A stretch of 64,000 nucleotides of DNA, taken from assembly GCA_016182965.1 (NCBI GenBank), contig JACPFM010000100.1:1-64000 (forward strand). Direction: 5' to 3'. Origin of the DNA: Deltaproteobacteria bacterium (lineage in GTDB: Bacteria > Myxococcota_A > Polyangia > Polyangiales > JADJMO01). The position numbers and the translations under genes are program-made. This document shows, one piece after another, positions 1 through 8,278 of this stretch; the stretch's first letter is position 1, and every line of letters begins with the position of its first letter. The notes beneath the pieces are model-generated. The model worked only from the letters and a program-made list of their open reading frames with translations, had not been told where the DNA came from and did not search any database.

Positions 1-938
1 CCGGCGACGAGCCGCGCGCGATCGCGGCCGCGCTCGGCGAGCTGGTCCGCCGCGGCGGCAAGCGGCTGCGCCCTGCCCTGCTCGCGGCCGCGGCGCGCGC
101 CTGCGGGCGCGGCCTCGACGCGGCGGTCGTCGACGCGGGCTGCGCGCTCGAGCTGCTGCAGGCGTACTTCCTCGTGCACGACGACTGGATGGACGGCGAC
201 GTGACGCGGCGCGGCGGGCCCGCGGTGCACGTCGTCCTCGCCGCGCGTCATCACGACGAGCACCTCGGCGCCGCGCTCGCGGTGCTCGCCGGCGATCTCG
301 GCTGCGCCCTCGCCCACCGCGTGCTCATCGGCATCGACGCGTCGACGCGCGCCGAGGCGATGGTCAGCTTCGCGCGCGTCCACGAGGAGGTCGTGCTCGG
401 ACAGGCGCTCGACCTCACGCTCGGCGCGCACGACCTCGCCGCCGTCGAGCGCATGCACGCGCTGAAGACCGCGAGCTACACGTCGCGCGGGCCGGTCGAG
501 CTCGGGGCGATCCTCGCCGGCGCGTCGCGCGAGGCGCGCGAGGCGCTCGACCGCTTCGCGGCGCCGGTCGGCGTCGCGTTCCAGCTGCGCGACGATCTGC
601 TCGGCGTGTTCGGGACCGAGGCCGAGACGGGCAAGCCGGTCGGCGCCGATCTCCGCGCGCGCAAGCGCACCGCGCTCGTCGCCGAGGCGATCGCGCGCGC
701 CGCCGATCCGCAGCGGGTCCGGCTCGAGCGCATGCTCGAAGGCGGCACGCCGACCGACGAGGACGTGACCTTCGCCGCCGACGTCATCGAGGGCTCCGGC
801 GCGCGCGCCGCGATCGAGGCGCGCACGTCCGCGCTGCTCGCCGAGGGGCGCGCCGCGCTCTCGACCGCGCCGATCGCCGACGAGGGGCGCGTCATCCTCG
901 ACGCGCTCGCCCTCGCGCTGGCGGAGCGGAGGGCGTAG
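1..938 (+). CDS. Polyprenyl diphosphate synthase (5' partial)
   Basis: Trans-type isoprenyl diphosphate synthase that would condense isopentenyl diphosphate with allylic diphosphates to give C10-C20 or longer prenyl chains. The reading frame is open from base 3, so the true start lies upstream. About 311 residues are visible. The GGKRLRP substrate-binding motif is at visible residues 18-24. The first aspartate-rich motif (HDDWMDGD) is near residue 60 and the second (QLRDDLLG) near 197. Its stop overlaps the start of mevalonate kinase, so it is co-transcribed with the pathway that supplies its substrate. Chain length of the product cannot be read reliably from the sequence. Confidence 0.9.
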   Translation, partial: GDEPRAIAAALGELVRRGGKRLRPALLAAAARACGRGLDAAVVDAGCALELLQAYFLVHDDWMDGDVTRRGGPAVHVVLAARHHDEHLGAALAVLAGDLGCALAHRVLIGIDASTRAEAMVSFARVHEEVVLGQALDLTLGAHDLAAVERMHALKTASYTSRGPVELGAILAGASREAREALDRFAAPVGVAFQLRDDLLGVFGTEAETGKPVGADLRARKRTALVAEAIARAADPQRVRLERMLEGGTPTDEDVTFAADVIEGSGARAAIEARTSALLAEGRAALSTAPIADEGRVILDALALALAERRA

Positions 939-1879
939 TGGCGCGCGCCTTCGCCAAGGTCATCCTCTTCGGCGAGCACGCCGTGGTGCACGGGCGCACG
1001 GCCGTCGCCGCCGCGCTCGATCGCGGCGCCGCGGCCGAGGCGCGTCGCACCTCCGGTCGCTCGCGGCTCGAGCTGAAGGCGTGGGGCAAGGTCGTGCAGG
1101 ACGACGATCGCGACGACGACGTTTCGCGCGCGTTCGCCGCCGTGCTGCACGAGGTCGGCGGCGAGGGCGCGGTCGACGTCTCCGTCGACGTGCAGGTGCC
1201 CGGCGGGGCGGGCCTCGGGTGCTCGGCGGCGATCGCGGTGTCGCTCGCGCGCGCGGTCGCCGAGGCGCGCGGGGTCGACCTCGACGACGAGCGCGCCGCC
1301 GCGTGCGCCAACGCGTGGGAGCGCGTCTTCCACGGAAACCCGAGCGGGATCGACGCGGCCGTCGCCGCTGGCTGCGGCGCGGGCGGCGCCGCGCGCGGCG
1401 GGGTCATCGCGTTCAAGCGCGGCGAGCCCGTGCGCCCGATCGTCCCCGGCGGCGTGATGGAGCTGTGCGTCGGGTACACCGGCGAGCCGTCGTCGACCAA
1501 GGCGATGGTCGAGGCTGTGGCGCGCCAGCTCGCGCGGCGACCCGAGGTCGTCGAGCGCACGTTCGACGGCATCGACGCGCTCGCCGCCAAGAGCATCGCC
1601 GCCATCGAGGCGGGCCGCTGGTACGAGGTCGGGCAGCTGATGGATCTGAACCACGCGCTGCTCGCCTCGCTGATGGTGTCGACCGAGGCGCTCGAGCGCG
1701 CGTGCCACCTCGCGCGCGGCGCCGGCGCGCTCGGCGCGAAGCTGACCGGCGGCGGCGGCGGCGGGTGCGCGGTGGCGCTCGCTCCGGGCAAGGTCGACGA
1801 GGTCCTCGCCGCGTGGAAGGCGGCCGGCATCGACGGGTTCGTCACGCGCCTCGGCGCGCCGCCCGGAGGCGTGCGATGA
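938..1879 (+). CDS. Mevalonate kinase
   Basis: GHMP-family kinase that phosphorylates mevalonate with ATP to 5-phosphomevalonate in the cytoplasm. The 313-residue product has the N-terminal KVILFGEHAVVHG motif (residues 7-19), the ATP-binding GLGCSAA loop around residue 93 and the C-terminal TGGGGGGC motif. The GTG start shares its G with the last base of the upstream TAG, and the stop overlaps the next ATG as ATGA, which indicates translational coupling. FGEHAVVHG and the neighbouring genes separate it from galactokinase or homoserine kinase. Confidence 0.93.
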   Translation: MARAFAKVILFGEHAVVHGRTAVAAALDRGAAAEARRTSGRSRLELKAWGKVVQDDDRDDDVSRAFAAVLHEVGGEGAVDVSVDVQVPGGAGLGCSAAIAVSLARAVAEARGVDLDDERAAACANAWERVFHGNPSGIDAAVAAGCGAGGAARGGVIAFKRGEPVRPIVPGGVMELCVGYTGEPSSTKAMVEAVARQLARRPEVVERTFDGIDALAAKSIAAIEAGRWYEVGQLMDLNHALLASLMVSTEALERACHLARGAGALGAKLTGGGGGGCAVALAPGKVDEVLAAWKAAGIDGFVTRLGAPPGGVR

Positions 1880-2838
1880 AGGCGACCGCCGTCGCCCACC
1901 CGAACGTCGCCCTCGCCAAGTACTGGGGCAAGCGCGACGTGCCTGGCAACGTGCCGGCGACGCCGAGCGTCTCGGTGTCGCTCGGCGGGCTCGAGACGCG
2001 CACCACCGTGGCGTTCGATGAGGCGCTCGGGGGCGACGAGCTCGAGCTGAACGGCTCGATCGCGAGCGGCGAGCCGCTCGCGCGCGTGTCGAAGCTGCTC
2101 GACGAAGTGCGCGCGCTCGCCGGTCACCGGCGGTTCGCGCGCGTGGTGACGCGGAACGACTTCCCCACCGCCTCGGGCCTCGCGTCGAGCGCCTCGGGGT
2201 TCGCGGCGCTCGCGCGCGCGGCGACGGCCGCCGCCGCGGTGCACCTCGACGATCGCGCGCTCAGCCGCGTCGCGCGGCGCGCGTCGGCCAGCGCGGCGCG
2301 CAGCGTGTTCGGCGGGTTCGTCGCGCTCGGCACCGAGGACGACGCGGCGGCCGAGCCGCTCGAGGTCGACTTCCCGATCGCCATCGTGGTGGCCGCGGTC
2401 ACGCTCGCAGCCAAGGACACCTCGTCGACCGCCGGGATGGCGCACTGCCGGGCGACCAGCCCCTACTACGGCGCGTGGGTCGACGACGCGCCGAAGGTCG
2501 CCGCGGAGGTGCGCGCCGCGATCGTCGCGCGCGATCTTCCTCGGCTCGGGCGGGCGGCCGAGGCGAGCGCGCTCCGGATGCACGCGTGCATGCTGGCGAG
2601 CGATCCCGCGCTGCTCTACTGGGCGCCGGCGACCATCGACCTCCTGCATCGCGTCCGCGCGCTGCGCGCCGAGGGCGTCTCCGCGTGGGCGACGATCGAC
2701 GCCGGCCCGCACGTGAAGGTCGTCTGCGCGCCGGCCGACGCCGCGCGCGTCGTCGATCGCCTCGCGCCGGCCGCGGTGCGCACGATCGTCGCCCACGTCG
2801 GCGGAGCGGCGCGCGTGCTCCCGGAGGAGGCGTCGTGA
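1876..2838 (+). CDS. mvaD: Diphosphomevalonate decarboxylase
   Basis: Catalyses the ATP-dependent decarboxylation of mevalonate 5-diphosphate to isopentenyl diphosphate. The 320-residue protein starts HPNVALAKYWGKRD, the family N-terminal signature. It has the GHMP loop DFPTASGLASSASGFAAL, the STAGMAHC segment and the C-terminal TIDAGPHVKV motif. The ATG lies inside the mevalonate kinase stop (ATGA), and its own stop overlaps the next GTG start. Length and motifs fit bacterial MvaD. The aspartate of TIDAGPHVK corresponds to the catalytic residue of the family. Confidence 0.93.
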   Translation: MKATAVAHPNVALAKYWGKRDVPGNVPATPSVSVSLGGLETRTTVAFDEALGGDELELNGSIASGEPLARVSKLLDEVRALAGHRRFARVVTRNDFPTASGLASSASGFAALARAATAAAAVHLDDRALSRVARRASASAARSVFGGFVALGTEDDAAAEPLEVDFPIAIVVAAVTLAAKDTSSTAGMAHCRATSPYYGAWVDDAPKVAAEVRAAIVARDLPRLGRAAEASALRMHACMLASDPALLYWAPATIDLLHRVRALRAEGVSAWATIDAGPHVKVVCAPADAARVVDRLAPAAVRTIVAHVGGAARVLPEEAS

Positions 2839-3743
2839 TCGCCGCGGCCCCCGGCAAGTTGTTCACCACCGGCGCGTGGGCGATCCTCGACGGGGCGCCG
2901 GCGATCGTGCTCGCGGTGAACCGGTACGTGCTCGCCGACGGCGCGCGCGCGCCCCTGGGGCCGGTGCGCCCCGAGGTCGCCGAGGTCGCCCGTCGCCTCG
3001 GCGGTCCGCCTCCGTTCGTCGATGCTTCTGCGCTCGAGTCGAGCGGCCGCAAGCTCGGGCTTGGTTCGAGCGCGGCCGCGGCGGTCGCCAGCGCGGCGGT
3101 GATGATCGGCGGCGATCCCCGGGAAACATCTACGCGTCGTCGCATATTTGTCGAAGCATGGCGCGCGCATCGCGCCGTGCAGCCGCGCGGCTCCGGCGGA
3201 GATCTCGCGGCCTCGACCTACGGAGGCGTCGTGCAGGTGCAGCGCAACGGAGACGAGCTCGACGTCACGCCCACGGCGCTGCCGGAAGGCGTCGTCCTCC
3301 GGGCCTTTGCGCTCGATCGATCGGCGCGCACGTCGGACGCGCTCGACCGTCTCGACGCCCGCAGGGCCGAGGCCGGTCCGGCGATGGCGAGCCTCGTGGC
3401 CGCGGCCGAGGCGGGGGCCGCCGCGACCGCGGCGTCGGACGCGAGAAGCTTCGTCAAAGCCTGCGCGGCGCACGTCGAGGCGCTCGCCCGCCTCGGTGCT
3501 GCGCTCGATCTCCCTCTCGTTCCGGACGAGGTCACCCGGGCACGGGACCTGCTCTTCGGCGCGCCCGTGGCAGAATCGGTCGAACGACCCGTGCTTCTGC
3601 CGTCCGGCGCGGGCGGCGGTGACACGGTGTTGTGGCTTTCCGCCCGCGCACCGACGGACCACGAAGCCGCGCTCCTCGACGGCCTCGGCCTGCATCCACT
3701 CGACCTCGAACTCGATCGACACGGTGTCCACCAGCTCGCATGA
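2835..3743 (+). CDS. Phosphomevalonate kinase
   Basis: GHMP kinase expected to convert 5-phosphomevalonate to 5-diphosphomevalonate, completing the classical pathway with its neighbours. The 302-residue product begins at a GTG overlapping the mvaD stop (GTGA). It shows APGKLFTTGAWAILDG at the N-terminus, the KLGLGSSAAAAVASA loop near residue 76 and GSGGDLAASTYGGVV, typical of the PMK branch, followed by a variable C-terminal half with PSGAGGGDTV. It is shorter than many PMKs (about 350 residues). Bases around 3115-3180 are less GC-rich than the rest. Assignment as PMK rests on motifs and on the absence of any other candidate in the operon. Confidence 0.87.
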   Translation: MIAAAPGKLFTTGAWAILDGAPAIVLAVNRYVLADGARAPLGPVRPEVAEVARRLGGPPPFVDASALESSGRKLGLGSSAAAAVASAAVMIGGDPRETSTRRRIFVEAWRAHRAVQPRGSGGDLAASTYGGVVQVQRNGDELDVTPTALPEGVVLRAFALDRSARTSDALDRLDARRAEAGPAMASLVAAAEAGAAATAASDARSFVKACAAHVEALARLGAALDLPLVPDEVTRARDLLFGAPVAESVERPVLLPSGAGGGDTVLWLSARAPTDHEAALLDGLGLHPLDLELDRHGVHQLA

Positions 3744-3769
3744 AGCGCGGCCCTCACGGAACGGAAGCA

Positions 3770-5074
3770 ATGGCACGTACCTCTCGCATCCCCGGGTTCT
3801 TCAAGCTCTCCGTCGGGGAGCGCCGTCGGCTGGTCGCCGAGGCGACGCACCTCGACGTGCGAGCGTTCGAAGCCTGCGAGGGTCGCGGGCTCGACGTCGG
3901 CACCAGCGACAAGACGGTCGAGAACGTCCTCGGCGTGTACGGGCTCCCCTTCGCCGCCACGCTCAACGTGCGCGTCAACGGCGAGGACGTGATCGCCCCG
4001 ATGGTGATCGAGGAGCCCTCGGTGGTCGCCGCGGCGTCGAACGCGGCGCGCATCGCCCGCGAGGGCGGCGGCTTCACTGCCGAGGCCGATCCGCCGCTGG
4101 TCGCCGCCCAGGTGCAGCTGCTCGACGTCGAAGACGCCGGCTCGGCGATCGAGCGCATCCGCGCGCGCGAGAAGGAGCTCCTGGCGATGGCCGACGCGGC
4201 GATCCCCGGGCTCGTGGCCCGCGGCGGCGGCGCGCGCTCCATCGAGATCCGAAGGCTCGGCACGCCGGCCGATCGGATGATCGTCGTCGACACCTTCGTC
4301 GACTGCCGCGACGCGATGGGCGCCAACCTGGTCAACAGCGTGGCCGAGGCCATCGGCGACGAGCTCGCGGTGATCGCGCGCGGCCGGGTCGGCTTCCGCA
4401 TCCTCAGCAACCTGTGCGATCGCCGCAAGGTGAAGGTGACCTGCCGCGTCCCCTTCCACGCGCTGAAGACCGACGAGATGGGCGGCGCCGACGTGGCGCG
4501 CGGCATGGAGGAGGGCTCGCGGTTCGCCGAGCTCGATCCCTACCGCGCGTGCACGCACAACAAGGGGATCATGAACGGCGTCGACGCGGTGGTCATCGCC
4601 ACCGGCAACGACTGGCGCGCCGTCGAGGCGGGCGCCCACGCGTACGCCGCCCGCAACGGCCGCTACGAGCCGCTCGCCACCTGGCGCCGCGAGGGCGAGG
4701 AGCTGGTCGGCACGCTCGAGATGCCCCTCGCGCTCGGCATCGTCGGCGGCACGCTCCGCGTGCACCCGACCGCGCGCCTCGCGCTCGAGATGACCGGCTG
4801 TCGCCGCGCGACCGACCTCGCGGTGGTCGCCGCGACGGTCGGCCTCGCCTCGAACCTCGCCGCGCTGCGCGCGCTCGCGAGCGACGGCATCCAGCGCGGC
4901 CACATGGGCCTGCACGCGCGCAGCGTCGCGGTCGCCGCCGGCGCCAACGGCGACCAGGTCGAGAAGGTCGCCTCGCGCATCATCGAGCTCGGCGACATCA
5001 CGCTCGACGCGGCCCGCAAGGTCGTCGCCGAGCTGCGCGCGGCCGATCCGACGTCGGTCGCGGTGGCCGAATAG
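3770..5074 (+). CDS. mvaA: Hydroxymethylglutaryl-CoA reductase, class II
   Basis: Reduces HMG-CoA to mevalonate (or runs in reverse in catabolic organisms) with NAD(P)H. From this ATG the product is 434 residues, close to the roughly 430 of class II bacterial enzymes. Visible family features are IPGFFKLSVGERR at the N-terminus, TVENVLGVYGLP with the catalytic glutamate, the cofactor motif DAMGAN, HNKGIMNG with the catalytic lysine, GNDWRA with the aspartate, and GHMGLHARS with the catalytic histidine near the end. An ATG at 3740 overlapping the upstream stop is an alternative start, but the 3770 start has a GGAAG-type site just upstream and matches the family N-terminus. It converges with the next gene with a 6-base gap. 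Confidence 0.94.
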   Translation: MARTSRIPGFFKLSVGERRRLVAEATHLDVRAFEACEGRGLDVGTSDKTVENVLGVYGLPFAATLNVRVNGEDVIAPMVIEEPSVVAAASNAARIAREGGGFTAEADPPLVAAQVQLLDVEDAGSAIERIRAREKELLAMADAAIPGLVARGGGARSIEIRRLGTPADRMIVVDTFVDCRDAMGANLVNSVAEAIGDELAVIARGRVGFRILSNLCDRRKVKVTCRVPFHALKTDEMGGADVARGMEEGSRFAELDPYRACTHNKGIMNGVDAVVIATGNDWRAVEAGAHAYAARNGRYEPLATWRREGEELVGTLEMPLALGIVGGTLRVHPTARLALEMTGCRRATDLAVVAATVGLASNLAALRALASDGIQRGHMGLHARSVAVAAGANGDQVEKVASRIIELGDITLDAARKVVAELRAADPTSVAVAE

Positions 5075-5080
5075 CCGCCC

Positions 5081-5812
5081 TCACATCCGCTGGAGCAGCG
5101 AGCGCCGCACGGTCTGGCGGTCGGCCGCGATCGCCTGCAGCACCTGCAGCGCCTTGGTGGAGCCCGCGTCGAAGTCGCGGGCGAGCGCCGCGTACTCGTC
5201 CTTCGCGGCCTCGGCGAACTTCGCCTCGGCGGCCGCGCGGGTCGCGTCGGCGTCGTCCTCGATCTGGCGGGCGCCGAACGTCGCCTTCGAGAGCGGAGAC
5301 GCGAGCCCGTTGCCGCTCTGCCCGAGCTGCGACAGCGCCTGTGCCGTCGACTTCTGCGCGTCGAGGGTGCGCTCGCAGAGCTTCGCGGCGGTGGTGAACG
5401 CGCCACCGTGTTTCGCGGCCGCCTGCTCCCACTGGGCCGCCGAGGCCGCGTCGCGGGTGCTCGGCCCCACAGCTGCCGACGCGATGGTCAGCGCGCCCGC
5501 CGCCGCGGTGATGCCGCCGGCGACCCACCCCTCGGCCTCGACGTGCTCGGCCTTCTCGTGCAGCTGCTTCACCTGCTCGCGCAGCTTGTCGATCTGCGTC
5601 TGCTTCGCGTCACGCTGCAGCTCGCGCATGGCCTGCTTCGACTGCTTGCTGGTCTGGGTGACGAGCAGCGCGGCGAGGAGCTCGAGCCCCATGCCCTCGG
5701 GCACCATGGTCATCGGGGGAGCCGTTCGCGGCAGGCGGACGGGCTCGGTGGTCTGTGATCGGTGCAGCGTGCGAACGGACGCCGCCGAGAGTGCGTTCAC
5801 GGTCATCTTCAT
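5081..5812 (-). CDS. Putative type III secretion minor translocator (SctB/YopD/IpaC-like)
   Basis: Last gene of a five-gene minus-strand operon. The 243-residue product has no signal peptide. It has a predicted coiled coil at residues 55-95 rich in Gln and Lys, one hydrophobic segment at 96-117 beginning GWVAGGITAAAG, and a helical C-terminal half. A single hydrophobic segment next to a coiled coil is the architecture of the second translocon pore protein in type III systems. Its start overlaps the stop of the two-segment partner (ATGA). The role as translocon component is inferred from architecture and gene order, as sequence identity to known YopD or IpaC is not obvious by eye. It could instead be a secreted effector. 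Confidence 0.6.
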   Translation of the reverse strand: MKMTVNALSAASVRTLHRSQTTEPVRLPRTAPPMTMVPEGMGLELLAALLVTQTSKQSKQAMRELQRDAKQTQIDKLREQVKQLHEKAEHVEAEGWVAGGITAAAGALTIASAAVGPSTRDAASAAQWEQAAAKHGGAFTTAAKLCERTLDAQKSTAQALSQLGQSGNGLASPLSKATFGARQIEDDADATRAAAEAKFAEAAKDEYAALARDFDAGSTKALQVLQAIAADRQTVRRSLLQRM

Positions 5813-6741
5813 GCCCTCCGGAAGTTCGAGACGATCTGCTGCCTCGTCAGGTGCTCGTCTTCGCCGACCTTCGCCAGCGTCTGCATCGCCCGGCTCACCG
5901 AGGCGTCGAGCTCACGAAGGCTCTCCACGAGCTCCTCTACCTGCGCCTGCGAGCGCCGGACCTCGGCGCGGTGCGCGATCGCGTCAGCGTTCGAACGCTC
6001 TGCGGCCGCCTCGTAGTGCTTCTCGCGGACCTTCGCGAAGCCCTCGGTGATGCGAGCGCCGCCTTCGGTCGTGCGCGCGGCGACGACGGTGGCGGTGCCG
6101 ATCGCGCGCAGCGTGGGGTTCGCCGCCTGCGCCGCCGCGGTCTTCGCCGCATGCGCCGCATGAGCCGCCGCGGTCTTCGCCGTCTGCGTCGCCGCGGCCT
6201 TCGCCGCCTGCGTCGCGGCCGTCTTGCCGAGGACGGACGCGCCCGCTCCCGCCAGCGAAAGCGCGATCCCCCCGTACAGAGCGACCTTCCCCGCGTCGTC
6301 GCCGGCGGCCTTGGCGATCAGCGGCGAGCCCGCGGACAACAGCGTGCCGGCGAGCGCGAGGATCGCGGGCGCCGACGCGCCGCCGCTGCACACGACCGAC
6401 GCCGCCGCGGCGACGACGGCGGCGACGGTCGCGATCGTCGACATCGTCTTGCCGAGGCTCGACCAGAAGCCGCCCTCCTTCTGCGCGGCCTTGGCCTGTT
6501 CGAGGGCGAGGCGGGCGCGGTCGGCGGCGGCTTCGCGCACGACCTCCTGGATCGCCACGCCGGACTCCGCGTCGCGTGTCGACTGCTCGCGATCGCGGAC
6601 CTTCAGCTCGGCGAGGAGCGTGCGCAGATCGCCCCCTTGCGGGAGCAGCGGCGGGCCGTGGAGCGTCGGCTGCCATCCGCTCGCCGGCGCGGGACGCGGG
6701 AGGTGCGCGACGGAGCGCAGGGTGGAGACGGCGGCGGTCAT
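5809..6741 (-). CDS. Putative type III secretion major translocator (SctE/YopB/IpaB-like)
   Basis: The 310-residue product has an N-terminal helical region with a KVRDREQSTRDAES stretch. A long hydrophobic hairpin lies at about residues 101-138, and a second hydrophobic helix at 153-172. An Ala-rich amphipathic segment (KTAA/QTAK repeats, about 173-203) and a C-terminal coiled coil follow. Two hydrophobic segments flanked by coiled coils, without a signal peptide, fit the pore-forming YopB/IpaB/SipB class, which inserts into target membranes. The chosen ATG overlaps the chaperone stop (ATGA), and the stop overlaps the next ATG. Membership is inferred from topology, the chaperone neighbour and operon order. 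Confidence 0.65.
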   Translation of the reverse strand: MTAAVSTLRSVAHLPRPAPASGWQPTLHGPPLLPQGGDLRTLLAELKVRDREQSTRDAESGVAIQEVVREAAADRARLALEQAKAAQKEGGFWSSLGKTMSTIATVAAVVAAAASVVCSGGASAPAILALAGTLLSAGSPLIAKAAGDDAGKVALYGGIALSLAGAGASVLGKTAATQAAKAAATQTAKTAAAHAAHAAKTAAAQAANPTLRAIGTATVVAARTTEGGARITEGFAKVREKHYEAAAERSNADAIAHRAEVRRSQAQVEELVESLRELDASVSRAMQTLAKVGEDEHLTRQQIVSNFRRA

Positions 6742-7211
6742 CGTCGGGTCTCCCCGGCGAGGGTTCGCTGCAGGTCGGAGTGAAGCTGCTCGAGCGACGG
6801 ATCGAGGTCGCCCTCGATCGACTCGAGCACCTCGCCGGCCTCGTCGAGGCGCCCGAGCGCGTGGAGCGCCCGCGCGCGGTAGACGGCGATCCGGTGGGAG
6901 ACGTCGCCCTGTTCGGGCGCGGCCGCCGAGAGCGCGTAGAGGGCCTCGGCGCGCTCGAGGTCGTCGATGGCGTCGTGGCACATCGCGAGGCAGCACCAGG
7001 CCCGCGCGCTGTTGGGGCGCGCGAGCACGCAGGCGCGGAACATCGCCGCGGCGTCGTTCCAGCGCTCGTCGCGGTAGGCGTCGGCGCCGACGGCGACGAG
7101 CAGCTCGACCTCGAGGTCGGACAGCACCCGGCTCTCACCGCGGAGGTACGCGACGAGCTGGTCGGGGAGGTGGGCGGCGAGCTCGCGCGCCGCGTCGGTG
7201 GTCGCGTCCAT
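6738..7211 (-). CDS. SycD/LcrH-type TPR chaperone of type III translocators
   Basis: The 157-residue, acidic, all-helical product carries about three tetratricopeptide repeats. The clearest is the segment RDERWNDAAAMFRACVLA with the following WCCLAMCHDA, around residues 47-80. Class II type III chaperones (SycD, LcrH, SicA, IpgC) are about 155-170 residues with three TPRs, and bind the two hydrophobic translocators before secretion. Length, fold and the position directly before both putative translocators match. It lies 3 bases downstream of the tip-like gene and overlaps the next gene by 4 bases. A generic TPR protein is the alternative, but the context argues against it. Confidence 0.75.
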   Translation of the reverse strand: MDATTDAARELAAHLPDQLVAYLRGESRVLSDLEVELLVAVGADAYRDERWNDAAAMFRACVLARPNSARAWCCLAMCHDAIDDLERAEALYALSAAAPEQGDVSHRIAVYRARALHALGRLDEAGEVLESIEGDLDPSLEQLHSDLQRTLAGETRR

Positions 7212-7214
7212 CGC

Positions 7215-7928
7215 TCACCTCATGTTCCCGATGACCTTGTCGTTCGTCTGGTTGAACGACGCCATCATGTTGGACACCATCTGGAGCAGCTGGCCGCGCG
7301 CCGAGATGGCGCTCTGCATCTTGATCATCTCGATCTCGTCGTGCGAGCCGATCGTGCTGACCATGTCGCCGAGCGTGCGGATGTCGTCGTCGAGGTGCTC
7401 CTGCTTGATGCGCGGCGGCAGGTACTCCGGGTCCCCTGGCTTGATCCCCGCGGCGGCGGGATCGTCGGCGGGAATTCGTTTGCCGCTGTCGACCTTGCCG
7501 GCCACGGTCATGACCATGACCTTGACCTCGGCCGGGTAGATCCGATCGAGGATCGCCGACAGCTTCGCCTTATCGGTGGCGTTGAGCGACTCGAAGAAGT
7601 CGGACCCCTTGATGGCCTTCGGGTCGTCGAACGGCGGCTCGACCTTCACGTACCCGCCGCCGACGTCGGTGTTCTTCTTGGTCTCGCGGAGCGCGGCGAT
7701 CAGCTCGTTGAGCGCCTCCTTCTGGACCTTCCCCTTGTTGATGTCGGTCATCATGGACCGGATGTTGGTGTCGGAGTCGTTCATGCGGTTGCCGAGCCAA
7801 TCCATGAGGCCGGCGAGGTTGATGTCGGCCGGGAGGTCGATCTTGTTGAAAACCGCGTACTTCAAGGTCTCGATGTGGCCGAGCGCGGTGGAGGTCTTCG
7901 TGGCGGTCGAGGGGGCGACGGTGGTCAT
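7215..7928 (-). CDS. Putative type III needle-tip or filament protein (LcrV/EspA-like)
   Basis: The 237-residue protein has no signal peptide and is predicted helical at both ends. Its C-terminal helix, about residues 196-237, has regularly spaced hydrophobic residues (MIKMQSAISARGQLLQMVSN) like the long C-terminal coiled-coil helix of tip and filament proteins. The middle, about 95-175, is Pro/Gly/Asp-rich. It sits second in the operon, where lcrV/pcrV lies in Yersinia and Pseudomonas, and directly before the TPR chaperone. An AAAGGA ribosome site precedes the ATG. Assignment rests on position and secondary-structure pattern only. Confidence 0.5.
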   Translation of the reverse strand: MTTVAPSTATKTSTALGHIETLKYAVFNKIDLPADINLAGLMDWLGNRMNDSDTNIRSMMTDINKGKVQKEALNELIAALRETKKNTDVGGGYVKVEPPFDDPKAIKGSDFFESLNATDKAKLSAILDRIYPAEVKVMVMTVAGKVDSGKRIPADDPAAAGIKPGDPEYLPPRIKQEHLDDDIRTLGDMVSTIGSHDEIEMIKMQSAISARGQLLQMVSNMMASFNQTNDKVIGNMR

Positions 7929-7940
7929 GACGGGGTCCTT

Positions 7941-8174
7941 TCACATGCGAACGCCGAACACCGGCGCGGGGCGGGGACGAGCGCGATCGAGATCGCGGAG
8001 GACTTCGGCGAGGCGCTCGTCGAACGACTCGCCGAGCTGGACCTGGGACTCGAGCAGCTCGCGCGGCACCGACGCGAGCACCGCGTCGAACGCGCGGTCC
8101 TGTCGCGCGAGCTCCAGCTCGAGCTGCTCGAGGTCGCGGCGGATCTCCGCGCGCGCTTCCGGGGACGGGAACAT
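7941..8174 (-). CDS. Small helical protein heading the translocator operon (LcrG-like position)
   Basis: A 77-residue, strongly charged helical protein, MFPSPEARAEIRRDLEQLEL at its start, ending in a basic and Pro-containing tail (RPRPAPVFGVRM). A very strong ribosome site (GGAAGGAGAG) precedes the ATG. It is the first gene of the operon, 12 bases before the tip-like gene. In lcrGVH-yopBD operons the same place is taken by LcrG, a 90-100 residue helical chaperone of the tip protein that also plugs the secretion channel. A needle subunit, also about 80 residues, is the other possibility, but the needle-protein signatures are not seen. Confidence 0.55.
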   Translation of the reverse strand: MFPSPEARAEIRRDLEQLELELARQDRAFDAVLASVPRELLESQVQLGESFDERLAEVLRDLDRARPRPAPVFGVRM

Positions 8175-8278
8175 CTCTCTCTCCTTCCGCGCCGCGTGAC
8201 GGGCGCTGATGGAGGTCGACCGGGCGGTCCTCCCGGTTGCGTGCTCGGGCACGAATGCGCGAGAGCGCCGAGAAATCC

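Noticed and set aside
892..2796. Long minus-strand frame opposite the mevalonate genes
   Set aside because: Arg-rich product without motifs; it mirrors the strong GC bias at codon third positions of the real plus-strand genes.
5081..8174. Reading of the cassette as a polymorphic toxin or phage gene block
   Set aside because: No toxin domain, integrase or phage gene is nearby; chaperone fold and two hydrophobic partners fit a translocon better.
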